The notes beneath the pieces were generated by a model. The model saw only the letters and a list, made by a program, of their open reading frames with translations. It ran no database searches and had not been told where the DNA came from. Shown in pieces: positions 1 to 7,637 of a stretch of DNA of 64,000 nt. A program made the translations under genes and the position numbers. Source of the stretch: Herbaspirillum sp. (GTDB lineage: Bacteria; Pseudomonadota; Gammaproteobacteria; Burkholderiales; Burkholderiaceae_D); contig NZ_JAGIBI010000002.1 in NCBI RefSeq assembly GCF_017744395.1, forward strand, positions 496,001 through 560,000. Direction: 5' to 3'. The stretch's first letter is position 1. Each line of letters starts with the position of its first letter.

Positions 1-1
1 G

Positions 2-1198
2 GTGATGCACTACAAGCCGGACGCCAACCTGGCCTTCGCCTCGGTCGAATACATCATGCGCGACGTGCCCTGGGGCTGGCTGGTGCGCTACATGCATTCC
101 ACCGGCGCCTCGGCCTTCTTCATCGTGGTCTACCTGCACATGGTGCGCGGCCTGCTCTACGGCTCCTACCGCAAGCCGCGCGAGCTGGTGTGGCTGTTCG
201 GCGTGGCGATCTTCCTGTGCCTGATGGGCGAAGCCTTCTTCGGCTACCTGCTGCCCTGGGGCCAGATGTCGTACTGGGGGGCGCAGGTGATCGTGAACCT
301 GTTCGGCGCGATTCCCTTCATCGGCCCTGACCTGTCGTTGTGGATCCGCGGCGACTACGTCGTCTCCGACGCCACCCTGAACCGCTTCTTCTCGTTCCAC
401 GTGATCGCCATCCCGCTGGTGCTGATCGGCCTGGTGGTGGCGCACATCATCGCGCTGCACGAAGTGGGCTCGAACAACCCCGACGGCGTCGAGATCAAGG
501 AAAAGACCGATGCCAACGGCGTGCCGCTGGACGGCGTGCCGTTCCACCCGTACTACTCGGTGCACGATATCTTCGCGGTCTCGATCTTCCTGATCGTGTT
601 TTCGGCGGTGGTGTTCTTCGCGCCGGAGATGGGCGGCTACTTCCTGGAGTACAACAACTTCATCCCGGCCGACTCGCTGAAGACCCCGCCGCACATCGCG
701 CCGGTGTGGTACTTCACGCCGTTCTACTCGATCCTGCGCGCCACCACCGCCGATTTCATGGGCTGGCTCATTGCCGGCGTCGCGGCCTATGTCGCGCTGC
801 TGGTGTTCAAGTCGCGCCTGGCCGGCGCGCTCAAGATCGCCGCCATCGTGATCGGCCTGGCCGTGATCGCCGGCATGCTGGTGTTCGACGCCAAGTTCTG
901 GGGCGTGGTGCTGATGGGCCTGTCGGTGGTGATCCTGGGCGGCTTGCCGTGGCTGGACCACTCGCAGGTCAAGTCGATCCGCTACCGTCCGAGCTGGCAT
1001 AAGTACGTTTATCTTGTCTTTGGCATTGCCTTCGTTGCGCTGGGCTATCTGGGCGTGCAGCCGCCGACCGCCACGGGTACCGTCGTGGCCCAGGTCTGCG
1101 CCTTCATCTACCTGGGCTTCTTCCTGCTGATGCCCTGGTGGAGCGCTGCCGGCACCTTCAAGCCGGTACCTGACCGCGTCGTCTACCATCCGCACTAA
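2..1198 (+). CDS. petB: Cytochrome b of the bc1 complex (5' end outside window)
   Basis: Inner-membrane cytochrome b of ubiquinol:cytochrome c oxidoreductase, which passes electrons between the quinol sites through two b hemes. The frame is already open at base 2, so the true start and first membrane segment lie upstream; about 398 residues remain. Heme-ligand histidine pairs are visible at visible-residue positions 32/46 and 133/148, and the quinol-site motif appears as PVWY (the PEWY position of mitochondria). Several hydrophobic helices follow to the C-terminus. The next gene, cytochrome c1, starts 32 bp downstream, as in the usual petABC operon; the Rieske gene petA would be expected just left of the window. 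Confidence 0.95.
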   Translation: MMHYKPDANLAFASVEYIMRDVPWGWLVRYMHSTGASAFFIVVYLHMVRGLLYGSYRKPRELVWLFGVAIFLCLMGEAFFGYLLPWGQMSYWGAQVIVNLFGAIPFIGPDLSLWIRGDYVVSDATLNRFFSFHVIAIPLVLIGLVVAHIIALHEVGSNNPDGVEIKEKTDANGVPLDGVPFHPYYSVHDIFAVSIFLIVFSAVVFFAPEMGGYFLEYNNFIPADSLKTPPHIAPVWYFTPFYSILRATTADFMGWLIAGVAAYVALLVFKSRLAGALKIAAIVIGLAVIAGMLVFDAKFWGVVLMGLSVVILGGLPWLDHSQVKSIRYRPSWHKYVYLVFGIAFVALGYLGVQPPTATGTVVAQVCAFIYLGFFLLMPWWSAAGTFKPVPDRVVYHPH

Positions 1199-1230
1199 GC
1201 CAGCCGCCTAAAGCACAAGAGGACAAGAAC

Positions 1231-1995
1231 ATGACATTGCTGAAAAGACTGATCGCGACGCTGGCGCTGCTGCCGGTGCTCGCCTGCGCCAACGAAGGCG
1301 GTTTCCCGCTGGCCCACGCGCCGGACCGCACCAAGGATGTTTCCGCGTTGCAAAACGGCGCCAAGCTGTTCGTCAACTATTGCCTGAATTGCCACGCGGC
1401 ATCGTCGATGCGCTACAACCGCCTGCGCGACCTCGGTCTGTCGGAAGACCAGATCAAGAATAACCTCTTGTTTACAGGGGAAAAAGTCGGCGATCTGATG
1501 AAAATCTCGATGCTGCCGCAGGACGCCAAGACCTGGTTCGGGGCCACCCCGCCGGACCTGTCGGTGATCGCGCGGGCCAAGGCATCCGAGCTGGGATCGG
1601 GCCCGGACTGGATTTATACCTACCTGCGCAGTTATTATAAGGACGACAGCCGCCCAACCGGCTGGAACAACATGCTTTTCCCCAACGTCGGCATGCCGCA
1701 TGTGTTGTGGGAATTGCAAGGAACCCAGGTCCCGAAGTACTCCGAGGAGAAAGATCCTCACGAAGAGGGCAAGACCATCCACAAATTCGAGAAATTCGAA
1801 CTGGTCAAGGCTGGAAAGATGAGCGCGATCGAATATGATAACGCCGTCGCCGATCTGGTCGGTTATCTCGAGTGGATGGCCGAGCCCGCGCAGAATACGC
1901 GCAAACGGCTGGGCGTCTGGGTGCTGTTGTTCCTGGGCGTTTTCCTGGTTCTGACGTGGCGTCTGAACGCTTCCTATTGGAAGAACGTCAAGTAA
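1231..1995 (+). CDS. petC: Cytochrome c1 of the bc1 complex
   Basis: Membrane-anchored c-type cytochrome that takes electrons from the Rieske protein and hands them to soluble cytochrome c in the periplasm. The 254-residue product has a signal peptide ending near residue 20, a heme-attachment motif CLNCH at 51-55, a likely axial methionine in the NVGMPH segment, and a single C-terminal membrane anchor (about 226-245). The ATG is preceded by an aagagga Shine-Dalgarno stretch. It follows petB in the same operon and is followed by a hairpin with a T-rich tail at 2043-2080. Confidence 0.96.
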   Translation: MTLLKRLIATLALLPVLACANEGGFPLAHAPDRTKDVSALQNGAKLFVNYCLNCHAASSMRYNRLRDLGLSEDQIKNNLLFTGEKVGDLMKISMLPQDAKTWFGATPPDLSVIARAKASELGSGPDWIYTYLRSYYKDDSRPTGWNNMLFPNVGMPHVLWELQGTQVPKYSEEKDPHEEGKTIHKFEKFELVKAGKMSAIEYDNAVADLVGYLEWMAEPAQNTRKRLGVWVLLFLGVFLVLTWRLNASYWKNVK

Positions 1996-2042
1996 AAAAG
2001 TAAAATCTCGTATCCGCGCTGTTTTTGGCGGAATTGCGTACC

Positions 2043-2080
2043 GGGGTGAGCGTTATGCGTCTCGCCCCCCTTTTGTTTTT
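2043..2080 (+). terminator. Rho-independent terminator after petC
   Basis: Stem 2043-2052 pairs with 2058-2068 (one G-U pair, one bulged T) around a TTATG loop and is followed by a T-rich tract. It separates petBC from sspA and argues that the sspA start lies downstream of it. Confidence 0.6.
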
Positions 2081-2093
2081 AGGGCTCTACAAA

Positions 2094-2705
2094 ATGATGG
2101 TTCTTTATTCGGGCACGACCTGCCCATTTTCGCAACGTTGCCGCCTCGTCCTGTTCGAAAAGGGCATGGACTTCGAGATCCGCGACGTCGACCTGTTCAA
2201 CAAGCCGGAAGACATTTCCGTCATGAACCCCTACGGCCAGGTCCCCATCCTGGTCGAGCGTGACCTGGTGCTGTACGAGTCGAACATCATCAACGAATAC
2301 ATCGACGAGCGCTTCCCGCACCCGCAACTGATGCCGGCCGACCCGCTGATGCGCGCCCGCGCCCGCCTGATGCTGTTCAACTTCGAGAAGGAACTGTTCA
2401 TCCACGTGCACACGCTGGAGAACGAGAAGTCCAAGGCTGCCGAAAAGAGCCAGGAAAAGGCCCGCAACGAAATCCGCGACCGCCTGACCCAGCTGGCGCC
2501 GCTGTTCCTGAAGAACAAGTACATGCTGGGCGACGAGTTCTCCATGCTGGACGTGGCGCTGGCGCCGCTGCTGTGGCGCCTGGACCACTACGGCATCGAG
2601 CTGTCCAAGACCGCGGCCCCGCTGATGAAGTACGCCGAGCGCATCTTCTCGCGCCCGGCCTACATCGAAGCGCTGACCCCGTCGGAAAAGGTCATGCGCC
2701 GCTAA
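2094..2705 (+). CDS. sspA: Stringent starvation protein A (SspA)
   Basis: Glutathione-S-transferase-fold protein that binds RNA polymerase and helps cells survive starvation and acid stress; it is not expected to have GST activity. The 203-residue product shows the N-terminal thioredoxin-like domain (MVLYSGTTCPFSQRC, then QVPILVERD and YESNIINEY) and an all-helical C-terminal domain, matching the family length. An in-frame start at 2025 exists but lies before the petC terminator and would add a leader without similarity to the family, so the ATG at 2094 is chosen. sspB follows 127 bp downstream. Confidence 0.92.
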   Translation: MMVLYSGTTCPFSQRCRLVLFEKGMDFEIRDVDLFNKPEDISVMNPYGQVPILVERDLVLYESNIINEYIDERFPHPQLMPADPLMRARARLMLFNFEKELFIHVHTLENEKSKAAEKSQEKARNEIRDRLTQLAPLFLKNKYMLGDEFSMLDVALAPLLWRLDHYGIELSKTAAPLMKYAERIFSRPAYIEALTPSEKVMRR

Positions 2706-2714
2706 GCAGCGCAC

Positions 2715-2750
2715 GCCGCCGATCCCGCGCCCTGGGCCGGGACCGGCGGC
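2715..2750 (+). terminator. Hairpin between sspA and sspB
   Basis: GC-rich stem: GCCGCCG at 2715-2721 with CGGCGGC at 2744-2750, extended inward by TCCCG/CGGGA after one mismatch. Only a short T4 follows at 2758, so it may be an attenuator or mRNA-stabilising hairpin rather than a full terminator. Confidence 0.35.
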
Positions 2751-2832
2751 AGTATCGTTTTGCAGTTCCACCCCGGCCATGCCGGCAGATGCGCAGGCCT
2801 GAGCGCCCGTGCATCGCATCACACACCCAGTC

Positions 2833-3324
2833 ATGCCTGAAGTTTCAACCAAGCCTTATCTGCTGCGCGCCATCTACGAGTGGTGCACCGACAATGGCTT
2901 TACGCCCCACATCGCCGTAGTGGTCGACAGCCGCACACGCGTGCCGATGCAATTCGTCAAGAACGGCGAGATCGTCCTCAACATCAGCTTCGAGGCCACC
3001 AGCGGCCTGAAGATGGAAAACGACAGCATCAGCTTCAGCGCGCGTTTCGGCGGCGTTTCGAAGGACATCCTGATCCCGGTCGAGAACGTCATCGCCATCT
3101 ACGCCCGCGAGAACGGCCAGGGCATGGCCTTCGAGGCGCCCAATCCGGCCACGGCCCCCGAGGCGGAGCCGCAGCAGGACGAGAAGGAAACCGGCGCCCC
3201 GATGCTGTCTTCCGTCCCGGTTTCCGAGCCAGAGAAAAAGGCCGCCACGACCGAAGCGCCGGGCGACGACGATCCCGAACCGCCAAAAAAGGGCGGACGT
3301 CCTGTACTTACCCGTATCAAGTAG
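2833..3324 (+). CDS. sspB: ClpXP adaptor / stringent starvation protein B (SspB)
   Basis: Adaptor that delivers ssrA-tagged and other substrates to the ClpXP protease. The 163-residue protein has the folded substrate-binding domain in residues 1-105 or so, a long acidic, Pro/Ala-rich flexible linker, and a basic C-terminal tail (GGRPVLTRIK) that resembles the ClpX-docking peptide of E. coli SspB. An upstream in-frame ATG at 2809 exists, but the family begins close to the MPEVSTKPYLL segment, so 2833 is chosen. The stop codon overlaps the promoter of the tRNA that follows. Confidence 0.92.
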   Translation: MPEVSTKPYLLRAIYEWCTDNGFTPHIAVVVDSRTRVPMQFVKNGEIVLNISFEATSGLKMENDSISFSARFGGVSKDILIPVENVIAIYARENGQGMAFEAPNPATAPEAEPQQDEKETGAPMLSSVPVSEPEKKAATTEAPGDDDPEPPKKGGRPVLTRIK

Positions 3325-3332
3325 GCTATAAT
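3303..3332 (+). promoter_or_regulatory. Probable sigma-70 promoter of tRNA-Thr
   Basis: A perfect TATAAT sits at 3327-3332, 17 bp before the tRNA 5' end and overlapping the end of sspB. The -35 region (about 3303-3310) is poor. Confidence 0.5.
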
Positions 3333-3349
3333 CGCCGGCTAAAGTTTTT

Positions 3350-3425
3350 GCTGGCTTAGCTCATCTGGTAGAGCACCTGACTTGTAATCAGGGGGTGGCG
3401 GGTTCAAGTCCTGCAGCCAGCACCA
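3350..3425 (+). tRNA. tRNA-Thr(UGU)
   Basis: A 76-nt cloverleaf with acceptor stem GCTGGCT (3350-3356) paired to AGCCAGC (3415-3421), discriminator A and encoded CCA. The anticodon stem CCTGA/TCAGG holds loop CTTGTAA, giving anticodon TGT, which reads ACA. The T-arm GGGTTCAAGTCC is canonical. It is followed by a strong terminator. Confidence 0.97.
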
Positions 3426-3437
3426 AGTTTGAAGGAA

Positions 3438-3467
3438 ACGGCCCACAGTGATGTGGGCCGTTTTTTT
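3438..3467 (+). terminator. Rho-independent terminator of tRNA-Thr
   Basis: Perfect 10-bp stem 3438-3447 / 3452-3461 with loop GTGA and a run of seven Ts. Confidence 0.9.
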
Positions 3468-3700
3468 ATGCTTCGCGCCCTTTTTGGTTGGCGGCGGAAA
3501 GTGGAGTAATGACAGAGAGGAAAATCTGCTGGCAAAACGGCCGACGCATTCAAAGCATTATTTCAAAAGATGAAAGAAAGCATTGCCCGCCAGCCCATTT
3601 TTCCCGCATAGCTGGCTACTTACAATGATTCCACGTGGATGAAGTTGATGAAATGGATCTGCAATGGGCAGGATCCGCTTGCATTCATGGGGAGTAGATC
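3468..3700. other. Intergenic stretch, no gene seen
   Basis: No ORF, RNA or clear repeat was recognised. Near its right end a GGGGAG Shine-Dalgarno sequence serves the small secreted protein that starts at 3701. No att-like repeat of the tRNA 3' end was found. Confidence 0.5.
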
Positions 3701-3967
3701 ATGAATACCGTCGCATTAAGAAAACTGGGCCTCGCCATCGCACTACTGGGGATGGCCGCCGCAGCGAGTGCCGCAGAAGGCAAGGATGTCATACCGGCAG
3801 AAACGGCCGGAGCCGCAGTTGCGCAGCCGGTTCAATCGAATGCGCGGAATACGCCGTCGATGCAGGAAAAGTCGGGCCTTACGCGCGAGCAGGTCATGGA
3901 AGACCTCAAGCAGTACCAGCGCCAACACGCCAATCCCAGCTATAGCGAGCTGGTTTTCCTGCGCTGA
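3701..3967 (+). CDS. Small secreted protein, DUF4148-like
   Basis: An 88-residue protein of unknown function. It has a signal peptide (basic N-terminus, hydrophobic residues 9-22, cleavage after ASA near residue 24), an Ala-rich linker and a C-terminal segment with the pattern LTREQVMEDL followed by NPSYSELVF. This resembles the short exported DUF4148 proteins that are abundant in Burkholderiales. It is a lone gene between the tRNA and the convergent MarR gene. The ATG is supported by a GGGGAG ribosome site. The family assignment is tentative. Confidence 0.65.
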   Translation: MNTVALRKLGLAIALLGMAAAASAAEGKDVIPAETAGAAVAQPVQSNARNTPSMQEKSGLTREQVMEDLKQYQRQHANPSYSELVFLR

Positions 3968-4001
3968 CAAGGGAAGGCGGGACGGCTGACGGCGCGAGGG
4001 A

Positions 4002-4505
4002 TCAGCGCGCCGGATCGTCGCCGTCCGGCATGAATATCTTTTGCAGCAGTCCGATCAGTTGCGCGCGTTCGGACTCGTTTAGCGCTTCGGTGGCTTTCAG
4101 TTCCAGTTCGCTGGCCGTTTTCTCCGCCTTCACGCACATGCGCATGCCGGCCGTAGTCAATGCCAGCACCTGCGAGCGGCGATCCTGCGGATTGCGCTGG
4201 CGCATTACTAGGCCGCGCTGTTCCAGGCGGTCCAGCAAGGTCGCCAGGTTGGGCGGCGAGACGTTGATGGCCTTGGAAAGGCGCTTCTGGTTGATGTTGG
4301 GATTGGCCTTCAGCAGGCTCAGCACCGTGAAGTCGACCGGACGCAACTCGAACTTGGCCATGCGCTTTTCAAACAGCGGCATGATGGTGATGTAGGCGCG
4401 TCGGCAGTTGTAGCCGACCAGGCTCAGCAGAACCTGCTGGTCGAGCGGAGCGCTTTCCGGCGATTCGTCGTCGGGGTCGAAGTCAGCCGGCTTCTTGGGC
4501 AGCAT
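4002..4505 (-). CDS. MarR-family transcriptional regulator
   Basis: A 167-residue winged-helix regulator. The core HTH is visible around residues 55-100 (INQKRLSKAINVSPPNLATLLDR region), followed by the wing with the MarR-typical DRRSQ segment. MarR proteins beside CoA-ligase operons often respond to aromatic acyl-CoA thioesters; that role here is inferred from context. The start is set at the ATG at 4505 because a longer upstream frame would lie inside the acyl-CoA dehydrogenase gene. It overlaps the 3' end of that gene by 23 bp, so it is probably translationally coupled and is the last gene of the phenylpropanoid-type operon. Confidence 0.88.
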   Translation of the reverse strand: MLPKKPADFDPDDESPESAPLDQQVLLSLVGYNCRRAYITIMPLFEKRMAKFELRPVDFTVLSLLKANPNINQKRLSKAINVSPPNLATLLDRLEQRGLVMRQRNPQDRRSQVLALTTAGMRMCVKAEKTASELELKATEALNESERAQLIGLLQKIFMPDGDDPAR

Positions 4506-6270
4506 GGTGATGTCGGTCGGAGGGGATGGTCGGAACGCCAGTTGCCAGGCAGCCGTCGATGACGTCGAACAACTGCCGCACTTCCGGAAACACAAAGGCG
4601 AAATGATAGCATGCGGCATCCCGCTTGCCGTCGTAGTATGCCGGGTCGCGATCCAGCGCCGCAAGCGCCCGCAGCGCGGCGCGCAGCCACATCCAGCCCA
4701 ATGCAAGATGGCCCGTCAGGTGCAGCATTTCATCGGCGAGGAAGTAAGGCAGCGATGGATTGGCCGCCATGCCTGCGGCGATATCCGCAGCCGACTGTCG
4801 CAGCTTTTGCGCGGCTTGCAGCAGCAGTGCCGCTTGCTTTTCGAATTCGCTTCCTTTGGCATGCAGCGCATCGGCTTGTACCAGCGCAAGGAAGTCTTCC
4901 AGCCTGCGGCCATCATCGGCCAGCGCCTTGCGCAGCAGGAAATCGATGGCCTGGATCTCGTTGCTGCCTTCGTAGATCATCGTGATGCGGGCATCGCGCA
5001 GATACTGTTCGATGCCGGTCTCGACCACATAGCCATGTCCGCCGAATACCTGCAGCGCGCGGCTGGCGCATTGGAATCCTTGCTCGGTCAGGAAGGCCTT
5101 CACCACCGGCGTGATGAATTCCAGCCGCTCCTGGTGGCGGCGCCTTGCTACCGTATCGGTATCGTGTTCCGCCAGGTCCAGCAGCAATCCTGTCCAGCAG
5201 GCCAGCATGCGTCCGCCTTCGATGCGGCAGCGCTGTTGCATCAGCAGCTTGTGCACCGCCGGATGCAGAGCGATCGGATCGGCCGCCTGTGTGCCGGCCG
5301 GGCGTACCGGCGCGCGCGACTGGCGCCGCTCATGCGCATAGGCCGATGCGCGCTGCCATGCTGCTTCCGCCAGTCCCAATCCCTGGGCGCCGACATGCAG
5401 GCGCGCCGCATTCATCATCACGAACATGGCCGCCAGGCCGCGTCCGGCTTCGCCGACCAGCCAGGCTTGCGCCTGTTCGAAGCGCAGGCTGCAGGTGGCG
5501 CTGCCGTGAATCCCCATCTTGTGTTCGATGTCGGTGCACTGTACGCCGTTGCGGCTGCCGTCCGGCAGCAGCTTGGGCGCGAGGAACAGCGAGAGCCCCT
5601 TGCTGCCCGGTACGGCATCGGGCAGGCGCGCCAGCACCAGGTGGACGATGTTGCCGGTCAGGTCGTGTTCCCCGCCGGAGATGAAAATCTTGTCGCCGCT
5701 GATGCGGTAGCTGCCGTCGTCCTGCGGCACGGCGCGCGTGCGCAGCAGGCCGAGGTCGCTGCCGGCGTGGGCTTCGGTCAGGCACATGGTGGCCAGCCAT
5801 TCGCCGCTGGCGATCTTGTCCAGGTAAGCCGCGCGCAGCGCCGGCGAGCCGTGCTCGGCCAGGCAGGCATAGGCGCCGTGCAGCAGGCCGGGATACATGG
5901 TCCAGGCATGGTTGGCCGCGCTCAGCATTTCGTAAAGGGCGCAGTCCAGCACATGCGGCAGGCCCTGGCCGCCGTGTTCCGGGGCGCAGGCCAGGGCCGG
6001 CCAGCCGCCTTCGCAAAACTGCGCATAGGCGCGCGCGAATCCGGAGGGCGTGGCGACTTCGCCATTGTCGAAACGGCAGCCGTCGCGGTCGCCTGCCGCA
6101 TTCAGCGGGGCCACCACGCCGGCGGCGAAGCGGCCGGCTTCTTCCAGCACCTGGGCCATCAGTTCGCCATCGCACTCCGCATGCGCCGGCAGCGCGCGCA
6201 ATGCCTGCGGTGCCTGCAGCACTTCATCGAGCACGAAGGCGAAGTCGCGCAGCGGCGGCACATAACTCAT
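4483..6270 (-). CDS. Acyl-CoA dehydrogenase (long DmdC/FadE-like type)
   Basis: Flavoprotein that introduces a 2,3 double bond into an acyl-CoA. At 595 residues it belongs to the long class with an extra C-terminal helical domain. The FAD/substrate motif MCLTEAHAGSD spans 162-172, the GGHGY segment 410-414, and YEGSNEIQ at 433-440 carries the likely catalytic Glu434. Given its neighbours it could oxidise saturated arylpropionyl-CoA before the hydratase step; the substrate is inferred. It follows the DUF3237 gene by 10 bp and overlaps marR. Confidence 0.9.
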   Translation of the reverse strand: MSYVPPLRDFAFVLDEVLQAPQALRALPAHAECDGELMAQVLEEAGRFAAGVVAPLNAAGDRDGCRFDNGEVATPSGFARAYAQFCEGGWPALACAPEHGGQGLPHVLDCALYEMLSAANHAWTMYPGLLHGAYACLAEHGSPALRAAYLDKIASGEWLATMCLTEAHAGSDLGLLRTRAVPQDDGSYRISGDKIFISGGEHDLTGNIVHLVLARLPDAVPGSKGLSLFLAPKLLPDGSRNGVQCTDIEHKMGIHGSATCSLRFEQAQAWLVGEAGRGLAAMFVMMNAARLHVGAQGLGLAEAAWQRASAYAHERRQSRAPVRPAGTQAADPIALHPAVHKLLMQQRCRIEGGRMLACWTGLLLDLAEHDTDTVARRRHQERLEFITPVVKAFLTEQGFQCASRALQVFGGHGYVVETGIEQYLRDARITMIYEGSNEIQAIDFLLRKALADDGRRLEDFLALVQADALHAKGSEFEKQAALLLQAAQKLRQSAADIAAGMAANPSLPYFLADEMLHLTGHLALGWMWLRAALRALAALDRDPAYYDGKRDAACYHFAFVFPEVRQLFDVIDGCLATGVPTIPSDRHHHAAQEAG

Positions 6271-6280
6271 CGCGCGTCCC

Positions 6281-6847
6281 TCAGTTCAGCAGATAGGCGT
6301 CGTAGACCACGGCATTGCCCAGCCGCATCGCATAGCCCACGCCCATGGCGCGGTTGAGCCAGTCGTATTTCTTGGACGCGGTTTCGAAGTTCATGTAGAG
6401 GCGGAAGTAATATTTGGAAGGATCGACCGGCTTGCCTTGCGCCACTTCGGCCATCACTTCCGGCGGGCCGTAGCGCACGCCGCGGGTTTGCAGGTAGACC
6501 AGTTCGCCGTCGTCGAGCTTGAGCAGGTAGCGGGTGTCGATGTTGGCCAGGCCGTCGGCGGTCACGGTCTGCCAATCCGCGCCGTTGTTGAGGATCTCGC
6601 CGTTCATCAGCGGCCCTTTGAAGCTGCCGCCGGTGATCGGGATGATGCGGCGTCGGCCCAGGTCGGAGGTCTTGCCGAGTTCCCAGATCGGCGCCACCAG
6701 GTCCACCGAGAAGCGCGCCAGGAAAGTGAGCTTGGGTTTGGGCGGCTCCAGCTTTGTATTGTCGGCGTCGCTGGCGGCGCGCGCCGGCAGGGCTGCCGCC
6801 GACAAGGCCAGCAGGGCGGCGTGCAGCAACAGGAACAGTTTCTTCAT
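6281..6847 (-). CDS. Secreted DUF3237-domain protein
   Basis: A 188-residue protein with a clear signal peptide (cleavage after ARA near residue 24), so probably periplasmic. The mature part matches the DUF3237 (UPF0311) pattern: GGSFKGPLMNGEIL, then NNGADWQ, a TRYLLKLDDGELVYLQTRGV stretch, and a C-terminal part including LYMNFET and YDWLNR. Function is unknown; most family members lack a signal peptide. It sits between the importer genes and the acyl-CoA dehydrogenase in one operon, suggesting a role in the same substrate's handling. Confidence 0.85.
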   Translation of the reverse strand: MKKLFLLLHAALLALSAAALPARAASDADNTKLEPPKPKLTFLARFSVDLVAPIWELGKTSDLGRRRIIPITGGSFKGPLMNGEILNNGADWQTVTADGLANIDTRYLLKLDDGELVYLQTRGVRYGPPEVMAEVAQGKPVDPSKYYFRLYMNFETASKKYDWLNRAMGVGYAMRLGNAVVYDAYLLN

Positions 6848-6884
6848 GGCGGTCTCCTCCTTGTATGTGGTGGTGCGGCGGTAT

Positions 6885-7637
6885 TCAGGCGGCGGCGGAT
6901 TCCGGCGCCGGCGATTTGCCGAAGCCGAGATAGGCCTGGATCACCTGGCTGTCGCCGGCCAGTTGCGCCGACTCGCCTTGCATGGTGACCTTGCCCAGTT
7001 CCAGCACGTAGCCGTAGTCGGCGGTCTGCAGCGCCGCGCGCGCGTTCTGTTCGACCAGCAGCACCGAGATGCCGGCGCTGCGCAGCTCCGAGACGATCTG
7101 CAGGATTTCCTTGACAATGCGCGGGGCCAGGCCGAGGCTGGGTTCGTCCAGCATCAGCAGTTCCGGCTTGGCCATCAGCGCGCGGCCGATGGCCAGCATC
7201 TGGCGCTCGCCGCCGGAGAGCGTGCCGGCCAGCTGGCGCCGCCGTTCCTTCAGGCGCGGGAACATCTCGAACACCGTGGCCAGCTGGTCCAGCGGTTGCG
7301 CCTGGCGCAGCCGCAGGCGGCGGAATCCGCCCAGCAGCAGGTTGTCTTCCACGCTCATGGTGGAAAACAGTTCGCGCCGTTCCGGCACCAGCGCGATGCC
7401 TTCCAGCACGCGCTGCTCCAGGCTGTAGCGATCGACGGCGCGGCCGCGGTAGCGTATCTCCCCTTGTGCCGGCAGCACGCCCATGATGGCGTTGAGCAGC
7501 GTGGACTTGCCTGCGCCGTTGGGGCCGATCACGGTGGCGATGCTGCCGCGCTCCAGCTTGAGATTGATGTCGTGCAAGGCTTGCACCTTGCCGTAGCTGG
7601 CGCGCAGCTGCTCCACTTCCAATAAGGTTTCGCTCAT
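6885..7637 (-). CDS. livF: Branched-chain-type ABC transporter ATPase, LivF family
   Basis: Second ATPase of a HAAT/Liv-type importer. The 250-residue protein shows Walker A (GPNGAGKST, about 39-47), the LSGGERQM signature, Walker B with LMLDEPSLGL, and the switch-region LLVEQN typical of LivF. Its start overlaps the stop of the fused permease-ATPase by 4 bp (ATGA). In this operon the cargo is probably an aromatic or phenylpropanoid acid rather than an amino acid, by context only. Confidence 0.92.
   Translation of the reverse strand: MSETLLEVEQLRASYGKVQALHDINLKLERGSIATVIGPNGAGKSTLLNAIMGVLPAQGEIRYRGRAVDRYSLEQRVLEGIALVPERRELFSTMSVEDNLLLGGFRRLRLRQAQPLDQLATVFEMFPRLKERRRQLAGTLSGGERQMLAIGRALMAKPELLMLDEPSLGLAPRIVKEILQIVSELRSAGISVLLVEQNARAALQTADYGYVLELGKVTMQGESAQLAGDSQVIQAYLGFGKSPAPESAAA

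Noticed and set aside
3350-3700. tRNA-Thr as the insertion site of a genomic island
   Set aside because: No integrase, no repeat of the tRNA 3' end and no compositional break were found in the window.
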